From: Macrotrachela quadricornifera
Lineage: Eukaryota > Rotifera > Eurotatoria > Philodinida > Philodinidae
Assembly: GCA_022393335.1 (NCBI GenBank)
Contig: JAJEKB010021343.1
Location: 1 to 64,000, forward strand
DNA: 64,000 bases
Direction: 5' to 3'
Each line of letters starts with the position of its first letter. The first letter of the stretch is position 1. This document shows positions 37,202 through 49,432 of this stretch, piece after piece. The notes under the pieces are model-generated. The model was given only the letters and a program-made list of their open reading frames with translations, ran no database searches and had not been told where the DNA came from. The translations under genes and the position numbers were made by a program.

Positions 37202-38147
37202 AATTTTTTTTTTAGTTTAAAATCTATATTTATTGATCCATCTGGTCGTCTTGTTAATTATGAACAATTACGTATAAATAATATTTATAATGAATTTTGT
37301 GAATTAACTAAATATTTAACAACAATTAATCTTGATAATGTTACTGAAAATGAACGTAAAACATTTTTTATTAGTAATTATTATTATAATAAAATCAAAC
37401 TAATATATATATTTTTGTTTTCTACTAAGATCTTTATAATATATTAACAATTCATGGAATTGTAACATTATCTGAAATACCAAAATCTGTTCTTGATTTA
37501 AATCAATTTTGGAAAACAACATCTTATAAAATTGGTCCACATATTTATTCATTAGATGATATTGAACATGGCATTTTACGAGGTTTTTATTTTACAAAAA
37601 AAAACAAAAAATTTTCTTTTTTGTAAATTAAATTCTTTAGGTAATAAACCACATTCAAATTGTACACAACGACATTTTACATTTAATGATCCACGTGCAA
37701 GATATTCAATGCGTCGTTGTGATCCACGTATTCATTTTGCACTTAATTGTGGTGCACGTTCATGTCCACAAATAGCTATTTATTCATCAACAAATCTTGA
37801 AAAAGCTTTAAATATGGCAACAACATCATATTGTAATTCAGATATTGATATTTTACCTGAAAATACAGAAATTTGTTTATCAAAATTATTTCTTTGGTAT
37901 AAAAATGATTTTGGTCGTTCAGAAATTGAAGTTTTAAGGTTTAATAAAACTTTTTTTTTTTCTTTTCAAATATTTATTTTATTTTAGATGGATAACAAAA
38001 TATATTGATGAACCAAAACAATCATTACTTAAAACATTAATTGATCAACATGGTACTAAACATAATTTACAAATATCATATAAAATTTATGATTGGATGT
38101 TAAATAATCATGATGGTTTAGCTGATATTGAAGATATTTCATCATAA
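36150..38147 (+). CDS. DUF547 domain protein, 6 exons
   Basis: Exons 36150-36189, 36945-37167, 37216-37373, 37430-37582, 37641-37938, 37988-38147 close at 343 residues. DUF547 hallmarks are plain: FFINLYNILTIHGI around the third-to-fourth exon junction, then DPRIHFALNCGARSCPQIAI and a C-terminal WITKYI segment. The domain is widespread in bacteria, plants and some animals; its conserved Cys/His residues suggest a hydrolase or peptidase-like fold, but no reaction is established that I can cite. The region before the domain (about 14-110) is low-complexity and not recognised. The first exon (13 codons, then a 755-bp intron) is the least certain part; the exon 4 donor (GTTTTT) is weak but required by frame. 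It converges with the choline transporter, 325 bp between stops. Confidence 0.85.
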
Positions 38148-38471
38148 AGAAGAATAAGCATAAAACTAATGCGAACAATTTATTTTTGTGAATAATAAAA
38201 TTTCATTAAAAGGTGACAAATAAATAAGTTTTTTTTTTTTTGTTTATTTTCAAAATCGAAAAGGTAAAAGAAAGGAAGGCACAACATCAAACAATAAGAA
38301 TAATCATTTATGATATGTATTTTGTGGAAGGTTATTTTGATATGTATGGATTTTAATCATTATTCATCTGACAACATACAAAAAAGAATAAGATATATAT
38401 ATTTTGATATGTTTAAACAACATTCACCGGTGGGGTTAACACTATAGAAATACATACATTTAATATTATAA

Positions 38472-40494
38472 CTAATCTCTTTCATAAGCACTTAATACAT
38501 CTTGACTTTGTGAAAATGAATTATTAATCATCATCGTTGGTTCAGTTAAATATTGTTGTCCTGATATTGGTTTTATAATTCGATAATTTAATTCATCTGT
38601 TGTTGTACTTTCTTTTAATGGTAAGATTTCATTTGGTATATTAACAAGACAATGAAATATATCATATTGTGGTTGTAAAATACGTTTTTCAAAAAGACTT
38701 TTAGCTATTTGTGATATAATTAATGTTGTTGCAAGACATATAAGCATACACATAGTTTTTGGTGGAATATATTGACCAAAATGAATAAATGCTGGAATAC
38801 TTAATGATGGTTCACCAACAAGTATACGAAATAGAAAACCAGTTATATATGCTGCTAATGAACCATATGTATTTGTATGTGGAACATAAACAACACAAAG
38901 TAATTGTGGAAAAAGTATGACATAAACAAGATCTGAACATAAATACCAGAGAACATAAATTGATGATACAAGTATACCAATACCAGCAGCTCCAATTCCA
39001 ACAAGAAATATTCCAATACGCATTACAAGTAAAACTTCTCGTTCAGATGCCTAAAAAGAAATTTAATATAAAAAACAAAATGACAATTAAATAATATCAT
39101 ACATGATCACGAAAAACAAGTTTCCAAACATTTCGAGCAAACATTGAACTAGCACTAAGTACACTAGAATCTGCACTTGACATAACAGCAGCAGAAACTG
39201 CACCTAAACCAACAAATGCAATAAATTTTGGACATAAATGTAAAAGAACTAATGGTAAAATTAATTTTGTTGCTTCAGGTGATGTTATATCTTTATTAAT
39301 ATCATAATCTGTCATAGTCCAATCTAAGATAATCAAATATATATATATATTTAATAAATGTAAAATTTATTTATACAAACTTGTTGATTTAGCAATAGCT
39401 CCAATTAATACAGGTGGCATTGCTAATACAATACATCCAACAGCAGCACAAAATGATAAATACATTGCTTTCTTAGCTGATTTAGCTGAGAGAACACGTT
39501 GAAAATAGACCTTATAAAAATAAAATAGAATAAAACAAAATTGATTTTCTCATATTACATTTGTTACATGCAATATGTTTTATAAATTAAGAATGAAGAT
39601 CTATTCTATAATGTCACGCAACAATATATCACAACAATAAAAATAAAAAACAAAACCGATCTATATATACATTTTTTGTTTTTATTTTGAATTTACCTGC
39701 CATGGTATTCCACCAAAGATAAGTAATAACATACTATCAATCCATCCAACAATTTCAGTTTTTTCTATTTTTCCACGCCATTCAGGCCATGTTTCAACAA
39801 TACTACCAACACTTTCATGAGACATAGCAAATGGTACAGCAATCCAAAGACCAATAAAAATAAATCCAAGTTGAACAACATCTGTATAAGCTACCGAATA
39901 TAATCCACCAAATAATGTATAAACAATAACTACCGCCGCTAGAATATATTAAAAATAAATTTCAGATTTTCTATATTAATTTATTGAATATTTACCTGAA
40001 ATAATAATCGATGCTGTCGTTGAAACATCCGTAAAAATAACACTAATTGTTGCTCCTAATGCTGATAGAATAGCTGCTGACCAAAATACTTCTCCTAATA
40101 ATGCCGGTATAAATAATAATCCACCCATTCTTTGTCCATATTTACGTTGAAATGGATCTAACATAGTAACATATCCAGCATTACGCATTGGTCGTGCAAA
40201 TAATAATCCACCAACAATTAAACTAATTGCATAACCTAATGGTGCTTGACATGCAAGAAGACCGGTAGAAAAAACTTGTTCAGCTGTACCATTAATATAT
40301 GCTCCACCAACCCATGTTGCTGTCATTGTAAATATTCCAACTAATAAACCAATATTCCTTCCTGCTAACATTATTTCTTCCGTATCGGGTGATTTTTCCG
40401 ATGATTTTTGTTTTCTTCCAGCCCATATTCCAACAAGTAGTATAAGAATATAAAAGATTACAATGGCTACAAGACCACCAAGATGTACCACCAT
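38472..40494 (-). CDS. SLC5A7: High-affinity choline transporter (sodium:solute symporter), 5 exons
   Basis: Minus-strand exons 40494-39996, 39938-39697, 39510-39381, 39323-39103, 39050-38472 give 556 residues, near the family's usual 580. Sequence shows the SSS-family pattern of many hydrophobic helices. Early landmarks include LAGRNIG and [15 protein letters not shown] in the first exon, then [18 protein letters not shown] across the exon 2-3 junction, and [20 protein letters not shown] in exon 4, all characteristic of the CHT1 branch. The family takes up choline with Na+ and Cl- at cholinergic terminals, the limiting step for acetylcholine synthesis. The long cytosolic tail after the last helix (about the final 60 residues) is divergent. 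No broken motif was noticed. Upstream DNA beyond 40494 is presumably its promoter. Confidence 0.92.
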
Positions 40495-43341
40495 ATTTTT
40501 GTTTTTCTAAAATAAATATGATTCATATAATATTAATAAGGAAAACTTCTTATGAAAAAAAAACAACTAGCAATTTATATATATATTATTCTTTTCTGTA
40601 TTATTAATATATCGAAATGAATAGTATATTTTAACCGGAAGTTTCTTTTAGCAATAGGAAGTTAATTGAAGAAGGGTAAGCGGATCGAAAAAAAAATGGT
40701 GAAGTACTATTATTGAAAGATAATGTTATTTATGAGTTATTTAGAAAAGACAAATAACATTGTTTCATAATAGTATTTTTAAGTTTGATTAATAGAAGAA
40801 AAAAAAATTTCTTCTCAATTAATCTCTTATCAATAATTATTAATATTTAACTGACAGACGAATTGATTGTATGCTTATATGGATGATGTTTGTTCCCGTT
40901 TCTTTATCTCAATTCTACTTCTATCACAATGAGCATCATGTTATTCTCTATGTCGCTTTAGATTTTTTTTTTCTTTTCATCTTTATTTTTTTCCTTCTTT
41001 TTCTTCTGCTTCTTCTTCTTCTTCTTCTTCGTCTATCGAAGTGCGTGCATTCGCGGTTTAACTATGAAGGTTTTCTTTGGAACAGTAACTAGACAATTCA
41101 TTTTATTTGATTATATATTTTTCATAAGAACATCGTCGAGATTAGACCGAAAAAACACAATTTGTTTTTCGATAGTTCTGTTCTTGTAGTTATTGACAAA
41201 GGAAATGCGCGGGCGTTCTTTTTTTTTTTTATGAGTCCATGTCGGTCGAGATTGAGCACGGTTGGAATGACAATCATCGCTCTGATGATAGGCTAAATAT
41301 TACAAGAGACTCCGAGAAAAAAAAATATAGAAGAAAAACGGAAAAACTTTTTTTTTTTGCTTTTTCTTGTTTTTCAAAAAAACAAATGCATTAGAAGATA
41401 TAATATGTTAATATAATGATAGATTCTAATATAAAATGGATAAAATCAATGGTAAATTTCAAATACAATATATGTTATTTGATTGATACATTTGCATGTG
41501 TTGATATGAAAAAGTAACGTTACCTTGCTATATGAAAATGTTCAGCAAAAAAAAGAAAGATGTTCTCAATAAAAAAAATACTTTTCCGTACTTATTTTAA
41601 GTGATATGTTTCTCAGGAAAGAGCAATTGACTTTTGTTGACTTCTTTTAATTTCAAGAATCCCATTAAATCATATAAACTAAATGAAATACCTAAAACAT
41701 ACGAGTACATTGAATTTCTATTGTCTGTTTGTACACAAATAAAAAAAATATGTCTATAGAAACTTTTTCGATCTTTGATGAGTTTAGTTGGTATTTATAA
41801 GCACAGAATACGATCGTACTTTCGATTTTCTAAGGTTTGTATATATTCCTACATACATACGTTTATTATTTAGCACAAATAAAGTGAACTATATATTGTT
41901 AGATAAATTGTACAAAGTACTTCAAAAGTCTTTATAACAATTATCTATCAAACATGATAAAGAGACTATTTTCTGTAGAAGTATTTTAACGTATAATTAA
42001 ATAACTGTGCTAGTATCGAGTATAGAATGTCCTCACTCTGAATTTTATATCATTTTATAGAACTTCTTGTGCATTACATGATCAAATATAATTAGTTTCG
42101 AAATACGGATGTTAACATGTTCAGTAGGGAAAATATAGTATTTTTTTACTATATTTAACGATTTTGATCACAAAAGTTACTGTTGTAATCAGAACAAAAG
42201 AAATTTGGTAAAATTTAAAATATACATAGATTGATGCTGATTCTGAATATATATAGCATTTCTTGTAACCATAAAGACAACTATTACAACCGAAATCATT
42301 GAATATGATCAAAAAAATAATTTTTTTTTGTTTCTGTACGAACATATAAATCAAAATTTAATTTGACCGATTTCCTTAGAAATTATTATCGATTCTTTCT
42401 AGAGTATATATCATTGAATTATCCTTTCGATTATTCTTAATATCCGATAATTAATTTTATTATTTTCAATTGATCAAATAAGATACATCTACTATCAACA
42501 TATCTGTATAATATAATAGGTTAAATGATGATTTCTAACTATGGTATAATATAAAACCAGGACATTATCAATTATAATTATATCTGATAGTGTTAGTATT
42601 CCTCTTTTGTTACATAAGTATTCTAACAATGAGTTATTTTATTGGGATTTCTTTCTTGGAAATAAAAACGATCATCTTGAATATTTCTTCCAAATACAAC
42701 AAGTGAACTACATATATATACAAAGCATGAATTTTTCTCAATATAAAACCTGCCATGTTTAGCTTTTTACTCTCTCGACTCTTCATTTCTTCTCATTATT
42801 TTCTCTTCTTGTCTTTTGTCATGTCATCATTTTTTCTTTTATTCTTTTTTTATCATATTGTATCGACAAACGTGTTATCTTAAGAATCTAGGTTTTGCTA
42901 CCTCTCTCAATGCATTATTAACGCTCATGATCAGATAAAAGAAACAGCTGTCAAATACTTACGATAAATCCTATAAGCGTTTCCGAGTATAATAATAAAG
43001 AAAGAAAAATTTAAAAACCAATGGCCATTAACATATAGATTAATTATTAAAAAAATTAAATATATTTTCAATAAAAGTTTTATTCAATCTACCAAAAAAT
43101 ATATTCTATTGTTAAATACATACATGAAAATCAAACAGTACCGCTTGATAATAGTATAGAATTATATGAACGAAATCGTTATTATAATAAGATGATAATA
43201 TTAAGAGAAAAAAAAGAAAATAACAAGCAGCGGAACTAAGAGGAATGAAGAAAGATTACGGACATATAGGGTGCATAAAAGTGCTTTTTCATGAAGATAA
43301 TACTGAGATTTTAAAGAACATTAAGACTTAATGAATATAAT
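40495..43341. other. Intergenic region, nothing recognised
   Basis: AT-rich DNA between the choline transporter start and the transposon. A CTT/TTC simple repeat lies near 40985-41032, and homopolymer runs are frequent. Short open frames (for example 40871-41092) are products of the simple repeat. No exon, RNA gene or repeat boundary could be supported. Confidence 0.5.
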
Positions 43342-45615
43342 TATTGCCGGCGCGAAAAGTAAATGAGACAAACTCTGCAAGAAATATCTCCTGAACGAAT
43401 GTAGCTAGCGAACTGATCTTTTCACCATTAGAAAGCGGCTACTCTGGGATACAAACGTATCCTATATTCAGTGGGTGAGTCTTCGCTCAAGGTAGAACAT
43501 TTTCAATCATTCTCAGTTGAATGATGGTGACTAAGTCGTCTTGTAGACATGGATTTACTATGATCACCAATGAGTTTTATCATTCCTCCGAACTTTGATA
43601 TACCTAGTGCTTTCTATCAGCCATTTCCACTTTTATTTTTTTTGTTCCCTAAATTTTGATTGCGAAAGATATCATCTGAATTTTTTCTTTCCTTACGCGC
43701 ATTATAACAATGCTGAGTGCTTCGGAATCTTCATCGTGCAATTTAAAGAAAGAAATGAAGACATTACGAGAAATGAGCGAAGCCAAAGAAAAAGAAGAGG
43801 AAGAGAAGCTCTATCCACTCCGATCAACATTACAATTTCATTTAATCAAGATTTCACATAAAAAGCGGAATGTTTCAACTTGAACCACGTTTCACGAGAT
43901 GATCACCATTCAACTAGAAGGTTCTAGAAAAATTTCTGGTGGAGCACCAATTCATTTATTTGAAGAAGCTGATGATGAAATTCGTTATCAGTTCTATTTG
44001 TTGTTAACAGAAAAAATCTATCCTGCGGTGACTATTTTTCTTGAACATCTTCTCACTGCTCGTGCAGATTTTCCAGTTCGTTCACAGACAACTCTTCGAA
44101 GACATGCATCAATTAAGTTTCTTATACAAAAGGATAACTAAAGTAAAGTTGACATTTGATGATAATTTCTTCATCGCTCAATGCATCTTTTATTTTCGGA
44201 AACTTGACCAATTACGCAAAGTTAGTGCTTTGATAATGTCTCACGGTGAAACATGGATGACTACAGGAGGAGAGAAAAGATCAATCTGGATCGATGATCG
44301 AGGACAACGAAAGCTTCGAAAAACAACTGAAGCAGGTAATAAATTAAGAGTTCTGCTCAACACTGTATTTGTATATTTATCTGTGTAGATACTCGTTTAG
44401 CAATATCTGCTATGATCGATACGAATGGATGTCACTTACAGTCTGTCGAAATTTTTGACTGGTCTAAAGATTATTCCTTGACATCATCACATTTCATGGA
44501 ATAGATTAGAAAAGCAGCTTTTCATCTAAGAGAAGATAACCACAAATTCTGTTCAAATTTTAATTGCTAAAGTTTTGATTTTGAAATAAGGTCGTAGTCG
44601 ACGAATGGCTGTAGTCATCGGTAATGCCTAATGGCATTCAGAACTCACAGAATATTTTAGATCTGTCAAAAGATCCATGGGAAAATATCAGATAATGAAA
44701 TGACTGGAAAATCATGATATTGACCTTGATTCGGCATTCAAGAAATCGGTTTCCACAACAGATTCAAAAAGGAATATAAGGTATAGATCATTCTACACTA
44801 TTCGTATGTTTCGAATCTATGATAATTAGGTCGACGAGATTTCTCAAGAGTTCAACGTTGAAATATTGCGTTTGCCAGTGTGCCATTGTTCATTAAATCC
44901 GATCGAGATTGCCTTGTCCGGATTAAAAGATTATGTTTATAAACACAATACTACCTTTGCATTGAACAACGTTTATGAATTAGTCGCTGGCTTTGATGAA
45001 AAGACTGCCCAAGCTGCCATTCATCATGCTGAAAAGATAAAAGCGACGTATAAAGCGACAGATGAATTTTTAGAAATATCATTGAGCCACAATTAGATGA
45101 TGAAGATTCTGATGTCGAAGTCAACAATCTTTCTAAGATCAGTGATGACAATATATAGGCTGATTTCTTTTTTGAGTTACGGTTTTTTTTATATCAGAAT
45201 TCGGAGGAATGATAAAACTCATTGGTGATCAAAGTAAATCATGTCTACAAGATGACTCAGTCACTATTGTTCAACTAAGAATGATTGAAAATGTTCATGG
45301 ATATACAATAACAAAGTTTTTTTCTCAGAAAAATCGCATTTTTTGGCGGGTTACACACGCTCACTGTAGGAAGGATAACTTTTGAAAGATAAAGAATAGA
45401 AAGATCAGGTTTGTATAGATTAAAAGAGCAGACCTTGAGCTAACGAATGATCATCTTGAAGTGGGACCTCATATGAAAAATGTTTTTGTCTGGTGACGCA
45501 CAAAATCTTCCATGACAACTAACCTCTGTCTAATGGTAAAAAGATCAGTTCGCCAGCTATATGTGCTCAAGAGATATTCCTCACGGAGTTTTTCCCATTT
45601 ATTTTTGGCACCAAC
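43342..45615. mobile_element. Tc1/IS630-type DNA transposon with long terminal inverted repeats
   Basis: The left arm (43342-43602) is repeated in reverse complement at about 45192-45615. Shared blocks include 'gcgaactgatct', 'catcttgtagacatg' and the inner end 'caatgagttttatcattcct'. The right arm is about 160 bp longer, so the left arm has an internal deletion. A broken DDE transposase lies between the arms. The outer ends are not precisely defined, and no clear target duplication was found. Confidence 0.8.
43738..45097 (+). pseudogene. Inactive DDE-superfamily transposase
   Basis: Pieces in different frames line up with the catalytic domain of Tc1/IS630-like (DDE_3-type) transposases. They are an N-terminal part with a Glu/Lys-rich helix (43738 onward), a block SHGETWMTT near 44239, an AVVIGNA block near 44608, and LPVCHCSLNPIEIALSGLKD near 44869. 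In active relatives the first block has Asp in place of the Gly codon at 44245-44247 (DETW type), and the second has Asp in place of the Gly at 44620-44622 (MDNA type). Both catalytic aspartates are therefore lost, while the Glu of NPIE remains. A TAA stop at 44629-44631 and frame changes also interrupt it. The last frame ends at 45097. Recognition is by motif order; confidence in inactivity is high. Confidence 0.8.
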
Positions 45616-45835
45616 AACAGTTTCCATTTAGAATTGAATGAAATAAAAAAAAGTAATTGCATTTTAAAATAAAAAAGAAAATCTACGAGAGGGAAACATA
45701 GTACTTTATGTACCTTAAGTATTTGATAATATTGAATTTCATTTACGTTTGTTGCCTCTTTAGAAGATAATTTTTATGTCACACGAAAAATTACATTTTT
45801 TATTAAAAAAAAAAAAAGCAAAACATAGTCTTTTC

Positions 45836-46897
45836 TTAATATTCTTCACTCTTAACAACACCATCAATTGTTTTATATAACTCTGCATAATTTTGCGATA
45901 ATATACTTTTTAAATGTTGGCCATAAGTACGTGGTTCATAATTCGGCTGTTGATTATTAGGACACCAACGTGTGCCAAGATCACGTGTATCAATAACTAA
46001 ATCTCCTTGTGCACCCCAAAAGAAAACAATCGAATATCGATCACGACCAGAACGATTAGTAACACGATGTGGTGTTGCTCGTAAACAATCATTTGTCCAT
46101 TTTGAAGCTATATCACCAAGATTAACTAAAAGAGCGGATTCACCGTTTGATGAAATTTTATTCGGAGCTAATATCCATTCACCATCGGGGGTTTTCACTT
46201 CTAGCCCACCCACATCATCTTGAGCTACAATTGATAAGAAGTTAAAATCAGAATGAGGCGCTATACCAAAAATACCATCCGGAATAGGTAATGATTGCGG
46301 TGGATAATGTAATAAACGCAAACTCATCATCGGTCGTTGAAAATGAGGAGCAAATCGATTAAAATCTGTGTCACTCGCAGCAAAGAAAACTTTTGTTAAT
46401 TCCAGTGCTACATTCTTTAATGCATAGTAATAAGCCAAAACACCGTCTCGAAATTCTGGTAGACCATGCGGCCATTGATTTGGACCTTGTAAATATCGAT
46501 TATATAATTCTTTTTCATCTAAATCAGCTGGCCCTTCGAAATGTTCGTGACTGATACAAAATGATTCATTTTGATTGGGACCTTTGACGGCACTTTTCAT
46601 ATCTTCAATAAGTACACCTTTGGATTTTGATTCTGCTCTAAATTGATATGCTGCTAATGGAATATAACCTCGATGCCATTGATTGAGATGAATTTTATTT
46701 TTTTCTTCTAATGGTAAGGCATGAAAACGACGATTCTGAGTAAAAGCTTCATCGATGATTGTTTGTGGTACACGATGATTAATAATATAAGCAAAACCTA
46801 TGTCTTGATATGCACTCGTGAATGCTTGTGCAACTTTTTTAAGACCATCTTCTGATGAATCCCAAAGAGGACTAAGATCAATAATTGGAATTGTCAT
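45836..46897 (-). CDS. 2-oxoglutarate/Fe(II)-dependent oxygenase (isopenicillin N synthase-like), intronless
   Basis: A single uninterrupted frame of about 353 residues from the ATG at 46897; an upstream in-frame ATG at 46921 would add eight residues, but the family starts with the IPIIDLSPL motif that follows the inner Met. Counting from 46921, the iron ligands are H223 and D225 (APHSDFNF) and H285 (TPHRV), and the 2-oxoglutarate contact is R295-x-S297 (RYSIVFF). The N-terminal DIOX_N region has GFAYIINHRVP. Such enzymes hydroxylate or oxidise small molecules; the substrate is unknown. The closest plan is that of bacterial and fungal oxidases. Lack of introns, in a window where every other recognised enzyme gene has several, suggests horizontal acquisition or retroposition. 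All key residues are present, so it is probably active. Confidence 0.88.
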   Translation of the reverse strand: MTIPIIDLSPLWDSSEDGLKKVAQAFTSAYQDIGFAYIINHRVPQTIIDEAFTQNRRFHALPLEEKNKIHLNQWHRGYIPLAAYQFRAESKSKGVLIEDMKSAVKGPNQNESFCISHEHFEGPADLDEKELYNRYLQGPNQWPHGLPEFRDGVLAYYYALKNVALELTKVFFAASDTDFNRFAPHFQRPMMSLRLLHYPPQSLPIPDGIFGIAPHSDFNFLSIVAQDDVGGLEVKTPDGEWILAPNKISSNGESALLVNLGDIASKWTNDCLRATPHRVTNRSGRDRYSIVFFWGAQGDLVIDTRDLGTRWCPNNQQPNYEPRTYGQHLKSILSQNYAELYKTIDGVVKSEEY

Positions 46898-46921
46898 AAA
46901 GAAAATTGAATATCTAAACAA

Positions 46922-49432
46922 AAACGACAGAGAATGTTTCAGTAAATTATTTTCTTACTGATGAATAGATACTAGAATGAAAAGATGCCATAGACTGTCT
47001 CAAGAATGATTATTATTAAAAATTGTTTTCATTATTCAGTGAGATAATAACCAATTGTCGAGATATTTAATTTCTATAGAGGCTGATATTCGCAAAGTAT
47101 GTGTATGAAAACAAAATCTTTTGTGGGAGAATTTGAACTGATATTAGCAGCGGAATATGAAGAAATATAATAAAATTCTTTCGAACTTTAGGAATGTTTT
47201 TAACGAAATTTTTCTTTGATTGTTTTCTCATTTAATAACACTGAATGCTATTCTATTCCTTCAACCCTCATCGATATTCGTAGCATTGAATTACGAATTT
47301 CTGATCATATACAAATAATCAACCTGGACAAATCTTAGTCGATAGTAAAATAATCATTCTTACCAAATATTATGAGAGAATGATCGTAGATTGACGTTGA
47401 ATGTGCACTATAGAGATGAAAAAAAGTAAAAAAAACAAAGTAGACAAACCAAGAAAGAAAAATATACGAAATCTGAAATAATAAAAGATAAATTCTATTA
47501 TTTATCAAGTTTATGTTTCACTATTATACTCTTTGCCTACAGTGTATTCTCTTTCCTATATTAGCATTTGACTTCTGTTCTCTTTTGTGTAAAAAGCAGG
47601 TAATAAGAGAAAGAAAAAGATAAGAAATGTTGAAGTTAATGTCACGATGGATAGTAGCAACAATTAGGCTCCCAATCTCAGTTGCTCTCGAAAACGAAGT
47701 TATCTAAATCAAACAGTGACATATGAGAGTATGAATATTGATAAAACTTTGTAGGTAAGAAACGAAAGACAATATGTTGCCCTAAAGAATCAACAATTGC
47801 TTAAAACGATGTAACAAATTGAAGAGATAAGAATAAAAAAAACGAAATAACATCGTCAGAAGAGAGCAACAATTGTTAGCTCTTAAAATCATGTGGAGAT
47901 AATATAGTAGAGCTTTGAACTATAGTATATAAGAAATCATAAGCTTATATGAATAGTTTGTTATGCAGTTGTTGATATATATGTGAAAATAAGATGAAAG
48001 AGATATAACAAAAGATATATATTTATGATAACAACAATAATGATAATAACTACGATAATAATTAATAACGAAATAAAACAATATATATATATATTGAGAG
48101 AAAAATAAACATCGTAGAAAAAAAAAACTAAAGGGAAAAATTAAATACATGATAACGAAGCAAAAAGAAAGAATAACGCAATAAAAGGTACTAGGTCATC
48201 ATAATCTCATGATGATCAACAAGACAATATATCTATTCAACAGAAAAGAAAAAAAGATGTATATATATATATACACTAGACATAAGTGAGCGTCATAAAA
48301 TAAAATTTGTTGACGCTAACAACAATATAAACGAAATGATCCTTAGAAGAAAAAAAAGTAGAAAGATTACCACTAAGAAAAAAAATTATGGAGAATGTAG
48401 ACAAACTGCTCGTAGATTTCCCAATATTGAAACGATTAATATCGACAGTTTTCAATATTAAAACAAATGCTTAAATGCTGGTAGAATAATAACGAAAGAA
48501 TGAAACTTAGAATTGTTCTTGAACAGACATTCATATTTCTTTTATGAGGTTAATATTCTAAAAACTAAACATAATTAGTTTTTCTGGTTTAGTCATTAAA
48601 AGTTTTTTTTAAAGAATTTCCAGTTCTATCTTTTGATTAAAAAAATCTCTGTTTTCATCATGGGGACAATAGAGGAAAAAATGCTTATAATACTTACAGT
48701 GTAATTCTTTATAGGACATCTATTATTTCATTATAAACAAAGCATACAGCTTTTGTTTGCTTCGCATGAGTTTCTACTGAATGTATCATATAGTACAAAG
48801 AAACGAAAAACATTATGATGTAGAATTGCTAATGGTTTTATCTTATTCGATTAAATTCAGTGTCAAACGGAGGAATCGTATCAAGACTATCGCAAAGACT
48901 GTTCTGAATATTTTCAAGTAATCGCAAATGTCAAGAATACGATGAGATTCGAACACCTGTATTATTCACTTCAATTACAATTTACATAGTGACGGGCAAC
49001 AAAAACCTACAAGGACTACTATAAATAGACCTTGAGGAGTTATAGGGACTATATAATAGTTAATATGATGGTCATTGATAATAGAAAGACAAGAGAAATA
49101 TGAATATAAAAGAGTTTTATAGAACTCAATATTGATTTCTATGTTAAAATATTTGAAACATGTTTTTTTAATGATAATAGCTATAGTTCGTTAAAAATCG
49201 CATATTTTTCTTTTGCGCTTTATTTTAAATGACATACTTAATATAGTTTATTAACAATTATCATATACAGGTTTGAAAAAAATTAATTTTCACTTTTTAT
49301 ATTTCAATATCTAGATACACAATATGTATTAAATAAATGATTGTATGATTTATTGAAAAATTTATAATCAAAATGACTTATTCTACATTATCTTTTAAAA
49401 TAAAAAATAGTAATAGTATCATATATTATTAA
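46922..49432. other. Intergenic region, nothing recognised
   Basis: AT-rich DNA with AT microsatellites near 48084-48095 and 48258-48271. No exon-like frame, inverted repeat or RNA gene could be supported. Confidence 0.5.
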
